Positions 31,141 to 41,155 of a DNA stretch of 64,000 nucleotides are shown here, in pieces. The number at the start of each line of letters is the position of its first letter. Positions within the stretch are counted from its first letter, which is position 1. A program made the translations under genes and the position numbers. Below the pieces are notes generated by a model that saw nothing but the letters and a program-made list of their open reading frames with translations, was not told the DNA's origin and did no database searches. The DNA lies in NCBI GenBank assembly GCA_037178625.1, contig CM074131.1:3782001-3846000 (forward strand). Reading direction: 5' to 3'. The DNA is from Skeletonema tropicum (taxonomy: Eukaryota; Bacillariophyta; Thalassiosirophyceae; Thalassiosirales; Thalassiosiraceae).

Positions 31141-33393
31141 GGGTTCCCTCCTGGCCAAAACCACTAATTAGTGGTCATACGTAGGGGGTAGTTAGAGGAC
31201 ATTCTAACACCTCCCAATACCTCCCAATCAAGGAACATACCACCAAAGACCTCTATAACAGAGTTCAAACCTAAAAATCCGGAATAAAAACGTCCTAATA
31301 GAAGCAGAGATAGCTAAACACACACTATAAAATCGCTATTTTAGTGACCACTAATTAGTGGTCTAGAATAATGTGTTGTTGCACTGTTGTTTATGCATCC
31401 CCCAACAATCAGTGCACATGAGGACCTTCTTATTACATGAACAGTAGGTTCTGACCTCGCTAGAGCACGTGCTGCATCTACCCTTGAGATATTCAGTGTT
31501 AACTTCCTTCCAATCATTTTTCGAATTATCCCAAATTCCAGTGTACGTCGGCTTGGTCAGAAGCTTATGTTGCACCACATCAGACATTCTAGCTCGCTTG
31601 CGGGGGCGGATAGGAGAGCATTGAAGGTTGCCATGGCTGTCTATCTTGTTTTGCAACATTGCCTTGGCTAATTGACGGCGAAAAACAAGTTGGGGCTCAG
31701 CAGGTTTCTTCCTTGCACGGGAACGAGAGTTGACAGCATTCACCTCTGCCACTTCTAAAAGAAATGTGAACTGCCTGTGGGGCCACCATGTGGTCTTCCA
31801 AGCATCTTCAAGTCCAATTGGTTGGTGCCTCCTTTGGTTGAAATCATCTACCCAGTGCTTGGCCCTGTTATGACGGGACATTGGCTCGACGTACTTGAAG
31901 GATTTCCACTCCCCATTTACGTTCCTGTAGGTGGTGTGGTCAGCAACCTCGTTGATGAGTCCATATGTTGCCATAATCTTGGTAACATACTTGTCATCAT
32001 TCTGGCAATGGATCAAGAACTTGGTTCCATCAATGTCTTGTTCAAGAGTGTCAGCATATCCCAGCTCCTTGTCCTTCATGTAATCATCAATGGCATCCCC
32101 AGGGACCTTGAGAGGCCAATATCTTCTCTTCTTGATCAACGATGCTCCGTAGACCCCATGGTTGTGCATAGCCAGAATGCCTGCAGAAACACAGAAGCCA
32201 CTATCCATGCAAACTTGCTTGCCGGTGTTATGGATGGGCTTCGTCATCTCAAGCATCAGTTTAGTTGTCGTCGTATGTCCTTCGAATTCAGACGGGAAAG
32301 CCCATGACCCATCTTGCTTCTTCGGACGGTCCTTGCCCTCTTGGAGTTTCACACGCCACATTACTGGAGCATTATTATCCCCATGATGCTTCAATGTATT
32401 TGTTAGTTTCAGGCAACATTACATCAATAAGGTACCATTCTGGGAATGCCATACGAAAGAGATCAAACTCAGACATTTTGTCAATCTGTGACCATCTGTA
32501 ATGATTCCAACTACCTTCAATGTCAGAAATATTATTACTAGCCTTCCTTGGGCAGATGGTTGGCTTTTTCCATTCTCCAACTGCGGGAGCGTTGGATGCC
32601 GCGGCCGCGTGTGGTTGGACATTGTTTTCAGGGAGCACATCTTCGTTGTCGACCTGGATACCTTGTGCACGAAGATTTGCGACATCTTCGGCGTCGCCGA
32701 TGATGTTTGTGCCGTGATTGGCAACTGATCCACGGTCGGCGAGACGGTCATTAATGGCCAACCGGGGAGCCGCTACCGTTGTCTCGTCCTCAAAGTTAGT
32801 TGCGCCTTCAACTTCTACCTTAAAGTTGCGGCACACAATAAAGAACTCGGTGCCATCATCGATGTCGGGAATTCGACATTTGTAACAAAGCTGCATTTTT
32901 TGACGCACTTTGTGCTGCTCTTTGCCAATAATAACGACATTTTGGCATCGATGCTTTGCGTGGTCGTGTTGGTACTGTTGGCGGATGCGTGCTGATGGGT
33001 GAAAGAACTTTGCAAAGGCAGAGCCCTTCGCTCCGACGCCACCCTTTTTCGCCATGGTGATGGTGTTGTGGGATGGTGAGTTCTACGGGTGGAGAATTTA
33101 TTTTTATTAATTCCTACGTATCCCAACTTCAAGTTGGCCATCATTCCAAAAAAAAACACGGCAGCAGAATTTTTTTTCGCCAAAATTGGCAGTAGGCTTG
33201 TGTTTGAACGTTAATAGGTTGGGCCCTCTCCAGGGAACACGTGATATAATAGGTGTACGCCTTGTCAAGACATTGAAGAGGGTGCCACCTGAATTTGATA
33301 ACGTTTGAGTGATTATAAGGGGGTCGTAGGAGATCGTAAACTGACCACTAATTAGTGGTTTTTCCGCTAATTAGTGGCCCCAGGAGGGAACCC
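31141..33393 (-). mobile_element. piggyBac-like element, internally deleted
   Basis: The ends are GGGTTCCCTCCTGG (31141-31154) and CCAGGAGGGAACCC (33380-33393), an exact inverted pair. Inside each end, two copies of the palindrome CCACTAATTAGTGG occur: 31161-31174 and 31348-31361 on the left, 33345-33358 and a 12-bp partial at 33366-33377 on the right. The single gene inside is a piggyBac-type transposase lacking its middle. The usual TTAA target duplication is not seen at the edges (left ATCTT, right AATCT). Confidence 0.75.
31363..33055 (-). pseudogene. piggyBac-type transposase with internal deletion and frameshift
   Basis: The N-terminal frame (33055-32375) begins MAKKGGVGAKGSAFAKFF and has CYKCRIPDIDDGTEF. 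It ends in WNHYRWSQIDKMSEFDLFRM and LIDVMLPETNKYI, the usual lead-in to the piggyBac core. The second frame (about 32394-31363) starts with WRVKLQEGKDRP and continues GKQVCMDSGFCVSAGILAM, HGVYGASLIKKRRYWPLKVP, RHNRAKHWVDDFNQRRHQPI and a C-terminal zinc ribbon (CSTCSSEVRTYCSCNKK...CTDCWGMHKQQC). Between them about 250-300 residues of a normal family member are absent, including the first catalytic aspartate block, and the frame changes. The D of CMDSGF and the VDDFN block remain. Not functional as a transposase. Confidence 0.8.
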
Positions 33394-34100
33394 AATCTAG
33401 CTTTAATATTCGATTCGAACGAGGCCTTTTCGATTTCGTTCCCGCTCAAAAATGATGAATCCCCAGGATCTGAGAACTGTATATTTCGCACAAATGAATG
33501 TTTGAATAAATTTGAATTGAAATTGGAGGCATTTAAATGGCGTCCTTTTCTTCTTTGCTGGACAGAGAAGCAATCTAGTTTGCTGGCTGCTTGCTGCTCA
33601 CTTCCGCAACAAGCCCATTTTATGCAGTAATCATAAATTGAAAACAACACGGCAAACGCTATCTTTGCCCTTTGCATTCGTCGCATCTTTCTAGGTGAGT
33701 AGCAGCCTTATTCTGGATTATTTGTATTTTGTATTTGATGCTTTGCTGCCGGCCAGCCCAACTGACAGCTGAGCGAGGGCCGAGAGTCCATACTAACACA
33801 AACCAAAAGCGTCTAACAGCCCTCGTTTATTTGCCGTCCACTCCACACAACATTGATATCCCGCTGTGTCTCCTTACATCTACTATCTCTTTACCGATAT
33901 CGATACAATACGCACATGCAACCTCTACCTCTCTACGCCTTCACTTGAATCTCCGTGCCAATTCGTTCGTCGTTCATCGTCCTCGGACCATGATATATAA
34001 CATCTTTCCTTCACTGTGTCGTCACGTACACATAAACGTACATGCTCCAAGTTAGTAATACTCAAAACTCGGAAGAATTTCTTCTTCTTCTTACCGTGCC
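33394..34100. promoter_or_regulatory. 5' flank of the LRR gene
   Basis: About 700 bp upstream of the LRR start codon, with no gene seen. A CT-rich stretch (TTTCTTCTTCTTCTTACC) lies directly before the ATG at 34101, and there are CTCT-rich tracts around 33880-33960. The promoter should be here, but no element can be fixed. Confidence 0.4.
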
Positions 34101-36334
34101 ATGACCATGACTCTCAACAACAACAATACTGATAATGACAACGATTTGAACGTTCCCAATGTGGAGATCGTTCTCCATTGTGAGGAGGACCTTGACCTTG
34201 ACCCTGAAGAACTTGTCATTCCCCATGTGGACAGCGATATTAGTGAAGATGAAGATGGCCGCTTTCCCAACCAGGCTGGTAGCCTATTCAACAAGCGCAT
34301 CGTCACCGCTGCTGCTTTACTCGGGTTGTGCGTTGTCGGGTTTAGCACTGCCATGGCTGTGGCATCAAGCAACAGCAGCATCGCTGCTGTACAAGCACAA
34401 CCAACCAACACGAATACCAAATCATCGAATTCCAAAACGCCGAAGGCATCAAGCAAGACCTCTAAGTCGGCTAACAAGAAAACATCAACCTCGCCGAGTG
34501 TGTCACTTGTTCCAAGTATGTCACGAACTTTAGCACCATCTGATGAGCCATCTTCAGTTCCCTCTGTGAACCCATCATCTGATCCATCGACTCAGCCATC
34601 TGGTCAGCCATCTTCAGTTCCCTCTGTGAAGCCATCATCTGATCCTTCGACTCAGCCATCTGAACAACCATCAACATCTAGTGCTCCATCTTCTTGTGTT
34701 GCGCTTGCACTTGGTGCCAAGCACACAGATATCGAGAACAAGTTCCTGTCGTCTACCAATACCAATGTCTCTGGATCATCTGAACAACAATCTGAACAAT
34801 CATTCTATGATTGCGGTGCCACAGGCGAAGACATCAAAAATCTGCTGTTGTCGGCCAATGTTTCTGGATCAGATTCAATGAACGATGAAAACTCACCTCA
34901 AGGAAAAGCGTTATACTGGCTCACTTGTCAAGATAGTATCAACCCACCTCTTCAGCCTGGTATTGATGATGCCCAAATCATCCAGAGATACATTCTGGCA
35001 GTCTTTTACTATTCTTTCATCGGCGATAGTTGGAGAAACAACAGTGGCTGGATGGGTGGTTCAAACGAATGCGATTGGCACAAAGTTGAATGCATTAGTG
35101 GGGTTGTAGGTGTGTAGAAGGTTGATGTCACTCGCTCTTGATTATTGCTCTGTGTCTAGTTCTTGTTCTAACCTCATTCTCAACTTCATCTCACTTTGGC
35201 GCTTGCTGCACTTTGCTTTGCGCTTTACAGATAATCTTAAATTCACCAACCAATTCCTTGGAGGCGGAAGTATCCCAACAGAATTAGGTCGACTTACAAG
35301 CCTTCGTAAGTGTTTCTTTTAGTGGCAATTGCTCTTCATCGTACTCTTTTCACGCCCAGCCTCACCTTATCTTCATCTCTTGCTTTGCCTTGATAATGAC
35401 TTACAGAGGTGCTATATTTGGACGAAAACAATCTCGTTGGAAGTATTCCTTCTGAAATGGGTCAATTGACAAGCCTTAGTAAGTGTCCATGTAGATTGCT
35501 ACTGATTTTTGTGCTTGCGTTCTTATCCGATCTCTCCTTCATTTTGCATTGGTCTTTTCTACATCAATGTTGCTGTAAACACATTCCTCTCGGTGAACAG
35601 AGGAACTTTGGTTAGATGTGAACCGTCTTGATGGAACTATTCCATCTGAATTAGGTGAATTGACCAGCCTTCGTAAGTTATTACTAGTGCTTGTGAATAC
35701 GGTTGCTGGAAATTGTGTTTTGTCTCATTGTGACCTTGCTTTGCTTTCCTCTGGTATTACAGTGGACCTTAAGCTGCACGAGAACTCTCTTGCTGGAACT
35801 ATTCCACCACAATTAGGTCGACTGACAAGTCTTAGTAAGTGTCGCTCTAAAGGCAGCTTTCTCTGCTTGTGCTTGATGCTGCATCACTCATCTCATTCCT
35901 GTTCTTGTCCATCTCCTCTTTCTTCGCCTTCGCCGCCAACGCTCTCCCGATGGTTTGACAGAGAATCTTTATGTGAAAGAAAACAATCTCTCTGGAACTA
36001 TTCCATCTGAATTGGGTTGTCTTACAAGCCTTGGTAAGTGCCCCTCTTTGGCCTTTGGCAGAAAGAGAGCTGGCAGAAAGAGAGCTTGATAGTGATAGTC
36101 TCATTCTTGTTCTCGCTCAATCTCATCGTCTTGCCTTGATCTTTGTTCGCAACCACTTTCCTATGAATTATAGATACACTGTGGGTGCATTGGAGTTCTC
36201 TTGTTGGAACCATACCTGTTGAAGTTTGCAACCTTAACTATGAAGCGGGCATTTGGGGTTTAGTTGCTGATTGCGAGATGTGTGATGTCAGTGCCAGTGG
36301 ATGTTGTACTCATTGCTTTCCTCGACCTACATAA
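34101..36334 (+). CDS. LRR membrane protein with Pro-Ser stalk, 7 exons, 510 aa
   Basis: Exons: 34101-35109, 35231-35305, 35407-35478, 35601-35672, 35763-35834, 35962-36033 and 36174-36334, all with GT/AG borders and phase 1. Residues 1-65 are acidic and cytosolic; RIVTAAALLGLCVVGFSTAM (about 67-86) is a signal anchor. Then a low-complexity stalk follows with PSSVPSVxPSSDPSTQPS repeats (about 150-190). A Cys-containing domain ends WMGGSNECDWHKVECISG, the usual N-terminal LRR cap. Each of exons 2-6 encodes one plant-type LRR of 24 residues (for example LYLDENNLVGSIPSEMGQLT). The last exon gives a final repeat and a Cys-rich cap (DCEMCDVSASGCCTHC). Type II surface protein, probably binding ligands or cell-wall polymers. 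Apparently intact. Confidence 0.9.
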
Positions 36335-37656
36335 TGCTCACTTGAAAGAGGAGATTGGCCTTGTGGCGGATGGGTGACGAGATAATGAATTCTTCATTGA
36401 TTCAAGAGCAGGTAAAAGGGGTAGGTTTCTGTGAGAGGGTGGCAGTGGTGGTGTGTGTTAATTTGGATTTGATGTTGATGAAGTTAGGTGCAAGATAACG
36501 ATGAATGCTGCACAAAGTATAGATATATAATAACCTAGAGTACACTTTGAAAGTGTGACCAGCTCCAACGAGGAGAAAGAGCAGCAGTAGGAGTATGGTA
36601 GCATTTATTGAATGGACTTTCCGACTTCTATGGATTGGTTGACATGACAGTTCAGATATATTCTGCAACCGAACGATTCGACTTTGGCTCGAACATCTCT
36701 CGTTGATTGATTCATTCCGAGCTTGAACTTCCATGGAGAGCCACCTTAAAGTATGTAATGTTGCATTTACCATCAGCTTCAGCCACAACTAGAGCTTAGC
36801 TGCGACGACTCGACGCTTGCATTGTACATTGAAATCAAATCAAAACAATCCTTCCTCACACACCATCCTCCACTCCCTTCCTATAAACCTCCATCTCCTC
36901 AAGAGCCTCCTCCGCAACCCTAATCTGCCCCCTCAAACGCTCCAACCCCCCTACCCTCCGTTCCAACTGCCTCTCCAGCGTCTCAATCAAAATCTCCCTT
37001 GCCTGATGCTCCCTAAACTTATTACACTCTTGCAACATTAAAAATATGCGAAGAAGAGGAGGAAGATTCCGACGACGACAGCCGCAGCAGCAAATCATCC
37101 CGACGCTCAAGAAAATCCTACCACCGGGATGGAAACCAAAGAAGCCGTCGAGGCGGATCCAACAACGCAGGACGAAGAGGAAGAGGAAGAAGGAATTAGA
37201 AAGAGAGTACCACTTTGAACACACTCTCCACCACCGTACAATTAATAAAGTAAATCAATTCATATCATATCACTTAGGAAATTAGGTAAATGTTGCATTA
37301 TCGCTACCTAGACATCATTGAACCAACAATTGGAGTCTTCATACGCCGAGGGCAGAACCAAACAGCGTCGCAGTCGGAACCACGGGAGAGGGTTGTCTCT
37401 CCTACCACAGCTCGTTTAAAAGCCCGGGATATATTGACGTGTATGTCAATAAGCCTGTATACAGGCCAGATATACAAATACAAGTATTTGCACGAGAGTA
37501 TAAGCATATACCCATCTCTATCCGTGGTTATTTTGACCGCGTCGAAGTGCTGCCTGTGCCCGCTGGCGACGTATCAAGAAGGCTTCACGTGCCGCTTTTA
37601 CTGAAAGCAGCCAATAAGCCTGATGTTCACCAGAAGTTGTTTCGAGATCATCGAGA
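36335..37656. other. intergenic region leading into the reverse transcriptase, with coding-like scraps
   Basis: 36335-36815 holds nothing recognisable. At 37046-37195 a plus-strand frame reads EEEEEDSDDDSRSSKSSRRS and then RGGSNNAGRRGRGRRN and a stop, like the RS/RGG tail of an RNA-binding or gag-like protein. The minus strand there (37035-36856) encodes a charged coiled coil (LERQLERRVGGLERLRGQIR). 37439-37660 has a second short plus-strand frame. Hairpins ATTGACgtgtatGTCAAT and CCTGTATACAGG lie near 37433-37466. These could be 5' parts of the retroelement. Confidence 0.35.
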
Positions 37657-39714
37657 TTGATTTCCATCAAATATTTATCCTCCTCTCCAAGCCCTTCTAA
37701 GCCCATCCAATTCAGAGAAGAACAAAAAAATCTCTTTGGATTCTGTGCCGACCCAGATAAATCATTGCGGTCCAACATTGACGACTACATCCAATCCATC
37801 ACCGTCCATCAATACTTATCTCAACCAATAAACGCTGCCTGCCATATCTACTACGATGGTAATCGCCCACTCCCCCTTGGACTCAAAAAGTTCTTGGGCT
37901 TGGGATTAAAGTTCTGCATCCAACATAAGCAACCAACAAACAACCTAAAACATTCAATCAGTCGCTTTGAGAATGATATCCGAAACCGATACGCCTTCCT
38001 TGATAAGCCTGAAAGAGAAGGAGACTACATTCCTAAACTCTACATTCCTACCGGTCATGAGTTCAAGCCTGCAAGTGTTGAAGTTGAAACTGCTTTATCA
38101 AACTTCACCAAAGCCGTCACATCTCTTCAACGCCGCTACCGCCGTAAACGCTGTACAAATATGACTCCACTTCAATGGCGCACGATGGATGCTCTCCAAA
38201 AAGATCATCACTTCATCGTAATCGAAGGTGATAAGAATACCGGTGCGTGTCTTCTGCGAAGAGGCTTCTACAACAAGAGCGCCTGTACTGATCACCTCAG
38301 TAATACGAATGTGTACCAACGAATCAGCCGTCAAGAAGCAATGCAAATGAATAATATCCTCCGCTATAAAATTGCCCTCTTCTGTCAAAAACACAAGATG
38401 TCAATGTCTAAAGCCGAGCAAGACTACCTTAAGCGCTCGCAATCTGAGAAACTGTTCCCAACAAACAAGTTTGCTCGATTCCGTATGACGCTGAAAGTGC
38501 ATAAAAAGAAGCCCTACAAGTTCCGTCCAATTGTATGCTGCGCAGGTACATTCATGAACTGCCTTAGCAAGTGGGTCGACTACCATCTCCAACAACTGAA
38601 ACAATTCATCCCATCGTACCTCAAAGATAGTGCCAGCCTACTCGACAGTCTCCAGTCATTCCACCGCCTTCCCTTCAATGCAAGACTATTTACAGCAGAT
38701 GCGCAATCTATGTATACTAACATCGACACAGATCATGCGCTCCAAGTCATCAGCAACTGGCTCGACGAATTAGCCTCCTCCGGTAAACTAGCAAGCAATG
38801 GACTCTCCTCCTTTCCTATTGCCGCAATCAAAGAAGCTCTTTCGCTAGTCATGAAAAACAACATCTTCGAATTTGGTGATATGTACTTCAAACAACTAAC
38901 TGGTACAGCAATGGGAACTAGTGCAGCATGTATGTGGGCTACAATCTACTTTGCAATCCATGAAGAATTCCTCCTTAATAAATATTCCAATGATCTCCTC
39001 CTCTACAAGCGTTTCATCGACGATATGAAAGGAATATGGATTGGTACCAACCTACGATATGCACAATTTCAATATGATACTGATAACTTCGGATCCCTAC
39101 GATGGGACTTTGAGCCCCTATCAACATCTGTTAACTTCCTCGATCTCACTATCACCATTGGACCATCGCAACAAATTCAAACACGTACATTCCAAAAAGC
39201 CTGCAATCTCTACCAATATCTCCCGCCGCATTCAGCACACTCTCCACAAATTATGAAAGGTGTCACCTACAGTCTATTGCGTCAGTACAAGCGCCAAAAC
39301 TCCCTTGAATCTGACTACATCAATCAATCTAAATTACTCTTCAAAAGACTAGTACAACGCGGCTGGGACTCACACGTCATCAAGCAGTACATCCTACAAG
39401 CAGATGCACGCCTACGATCTATCGAATCAAATGCAAATGCAATACAACAACCAACAGAGCCTACTCTTACCAACAAAGAATTGACCATCCTCCACTGGAC
39501 ATTCCATCCAAATGATATCCCTCGTAAACTACTTCGGTGTCTCTACGACACCCACTGCAAAGAAGTCTTCGAACAAGATCTACGAATTCAGAAGTTTATT
39601 ATTGCCTATCATGGAGCCCCAACGATACGATCAGCTGTGACGAAAGCAAAACTGATACAAGAACCCGGCAAAGAGGCCAGTAAGTATTTTGATGGGGAGC
39701 CCGATCCTGACTGA
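37657..39714 (+). CDS. Penelope-like element reverse transcriptase, no GIY-YIG domain seen
   Basis: The 685-codon open frame lacks an ATG for its first 165 codons; the frame is open from about 37628, and the listed first codon is TTG. RT motifs are clear: EGDKNTGACLL (about 190-200), KVHKKKPYKFRPIVCC (280-295), motif A FTADAQSMYTNI with the catalytic D at 348, motif B QLTGTAMGTS (413-422), motif C RFIDD (452-456), and the thumb with NLYQYLPPHSAHSPQIMKGV (517-536). The wording RPIV...LSKWVDYHL and the thumb PP-S-H pattern point to Penelope-like elements, related to telomerase RT. Neither end carries a GIY-YIG endonuclease, as in the endonuclease-lacking branch. It probably uses an upstream exon or alternative start. 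The frame is intact over 2 kb, so insertion may be recent. Confidence 0.85.
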   Translation: MISIKYLSSSPSPSKPIQFREEQKNLFGFCADPDKSLRSNIDDYIQSITVHQYLSQPINAACHIYYDGNRPLPLGLKKFLGLGLKFCIQHKQPTNNLKHSISRFENDIRNRYAFLDKPEREGDYIPKLYIPTGHEFKPASVEVETALSNFTKAVTSLQRRYRRKRCTNMTPLQWRTMDALQKDHHFIVIEGDKNTGACLLRRGFYNKSACTDHLSNTNVYQRISRQEAMQMNNILRYKIALFCQKHKMSMSKAEQDYLKRSQSEKLFPTNKFARFRMTLKVHKKKPYKFRPIVCCAGTFMNCLSKWVDYHLQQLKQFIPSYLKDSASLLDSLQSFHRLPFNARLFTADAQSMYTNIDTDHALQVISNWLDELASSGKLASNGLSSFPIAAIKEALSLVMKNNIFEFGDMYFKQLTGTAMGTSAACMWATIYFAIHEEFLLNKYSNDLLLYKRFIDDMKGIWIGTNLRYAQFQYDTDNFGSLRWDFEPLSTSVNFLDLTITIGPSQQIQTRTFQKACNLYQYLPPHSAHSPQIMKGVTYSLLRQYKRQNSLESDYINQSKLLFKRLVQRGWDSHVIKQYILQADARLRSIESNANAIQQPTEPTLTNKELTILHWTFHPNDIPRKLLRCLYDTHCKEVFEQDLRIQKFIIAYHGAPTIRSAVTKAKLIQEPGKEASKYFDGEPDPD

Positions 39715-39733
39715 TCGAGCTCCCCTCCTTTTA

Positions 39734-39775
39734 CTCTCCCGAGGAGCTGCCTTCCGGCAGCTCAGCTCGGGAGAG
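39734..39775 (+). ncRNA. strong hairpin in the 3' UTR of the Penelope-like element
   Basis: CTCTCCCGAG (39734-39743) pairs with CTCGGGAGAG (39766-39775), and GAGCTGCC (39744-39751) pairs with GGCAGCTC (39756-39763). The loop is TTCC and there is a two-base AG bulge. It starts 19 bp after the stop codon. It may be a recognition or end structure of the element's RNA, or a transcription/processing signal. Confidence 0.6.
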
Positions 39776-39908
39776 CAAAAGCTTCTCCTGTCTGAAAAGA
39801 CATTGAACCGCGTCTGAAAAAGACGTTCACTTCTCCGTTCATTTCATTTTTCTCCGTTCACCACTATACAAAAGATTCATTAGAACAGCCCACTCCTGGG
39901 GCTGTCTC

Positions 39909-39978
39909 ACGTTGACACTTGCCGATGAAGGTCTAACCGAAACGAGTTCATTACTCTACTCGTTCAAGTAATTAACGT
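39909..39978 (+). ncRNA. hammerhead-ribozyme-like fold downstream of the Penelope RT
   Basis: The parts follow in hammerhead order. Stem I is ACGTT...AACGT plus ACTTG...CAAGT (39909-39913/39974-39978 and 39917-39921/39965-39969) with an internal loop. The core is CCGATGA (39922-39928), stem II is GGT-CTA-ACC, then GAAA (39939-39942). Stem III is CGAG...CTCG (39943-39946/39959-39962) closed by A-U, and the cleavage site would follow GTT at 39964. Two departures from the consensus are visible: C instead of U at core position 4, and an extra A before stem II. Penelope-like elements are known to carry hammerheads near their ends, which is where this lies. Activity is not assured. Confidence 0.55.
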
Positions 39979-40063
39979 CCTAATCTAAGTTGAAAAATAT
40001 TGTATCATCACTTTCAAATCATACAGATATCTAATCTGATTAATTTTGTATTTATTTATTTAT

Positions 40064-40268
40064 CATCTTCAGTTCCCTCTGTGAAGCCATCATCTGATCC
40101 TTCGACTCAGCCATCTGAACAACCATCAACATCTAGTGCTCCATCTTCTTGTGTTGCGCTTGCACTTGGTGCCAAGCACACAGATATCGAGAACAAGTTC
40201 CTGTCGTCTACCAATACCAATGTCTCTGGATCATCTGAACAACAATCTGAACAATCATTCTATGATTG
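40064..40268 (+). pseudogene. duplicated fragment of the LRR gene exon 1
   Basis: 205 bp identical to 34609-34813 (end of the Pro-Ser stalk up to QQSEQSFYD). It starts and stops abruptly, with an in-frame stop at 40267-40269. It lies between the Penelope-like element and the 1.8-kb tandem array. Not a gene of its own. Confidence 0.9.
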
Positions 40269-41155
40269 ATGCGAGCGAGTACCAATCATGGTGCCTACAA
40301 ATTCTAATGTCACTAGGTCAACAACAGCAAATGATTCTAATGTCAATACGTCGACAACAGCAACGCCTTCGTCTCCAAGAGATATTCCAATACAGTGAAC
40401 AAACTTTGCTGAGTCAGCAAGTGACAAGGTCAAGCCTTTCTTGATGTGTCATTGGACTGGTGTGATTCGTGTCTTGTTGAGCCAGGAAAGAAGCTTCGAA
40501 AATACTGCAATCCCTGCAGCATTACTTGTGAAGATTTATTGCGTATTGCCTAAAAGTTGATTTTTGTTGCGACTCGGCTGATGTTGATATCGTCGCCACA
40601 TACAAAAAAGCTAGTAGGTCACAGAAAGTTCTGGCTTTAAATGCTGCTGTGAGGACTGAAGATGCAATCTATCATAAGGTGTTTGACTTCGAAGAAAGAA
40701 CACAAGAAGAAGTCACTAAATTGCCGGGAAGTAGAGTCCTGGGCTTGGCAAAGCGTATCAAAATATACAAAAATCTAATCAAGAATACAACTAAGGCTAT
40801 TGTCCGCAATAGCAATAGAACATCAACCGTACCATCGATGGAAGTGTAGGAATTGAAGTTGCTTGAAAGGAGCGGAGATGACCCCTCTCCCGCAACTGCG
40901 ACAGTGGAGTCTCAAATCCAAGAGGAAGAATCCTGCTGACGCAGCAACAGCTGGTACTGTAGGAGATGGTTCAGCTATGGTACTTTAGAGGGTGTACTGC
41001 AGGAGGGTTGTAACAAAGTATTGTATAAGTTTTGCAGCGCAGTCCTCGGACAGCGGAGGAAAGGCATCCGCCAACGCTGTTGGTAGGTAGATATTTATAA
41101 GTATGTAGTCGTATAACTATTATTTTCTGCTATCTACTCCCGGAACTGTTCCAGG

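Noticed and set aside
23860..33120. ATTCCTACGTA/TACGTAGGAAT at 23867 and 33106 as ends of a 9-kb element
   Set aside because: The 11-bp match also occurs inside the TIRs of the 57599-61407 element, but the two sites here share no further sequence and no CAGCTGTT ends.
31137..33397. TTAA target duplication for the piggyBac-like element
   Set aside because: Bases next to the inverted ends are CTT and AAT; no TTAA on either side, so it was not claimed.
36817..37285. minus-strand 122-aa ORF with coiled coil as an independent gene
   Set aside because: Part of it looks coding, but it overlaps a plus-strand RS/RGG-like frame and has no clear start; kept only as a description of the region.
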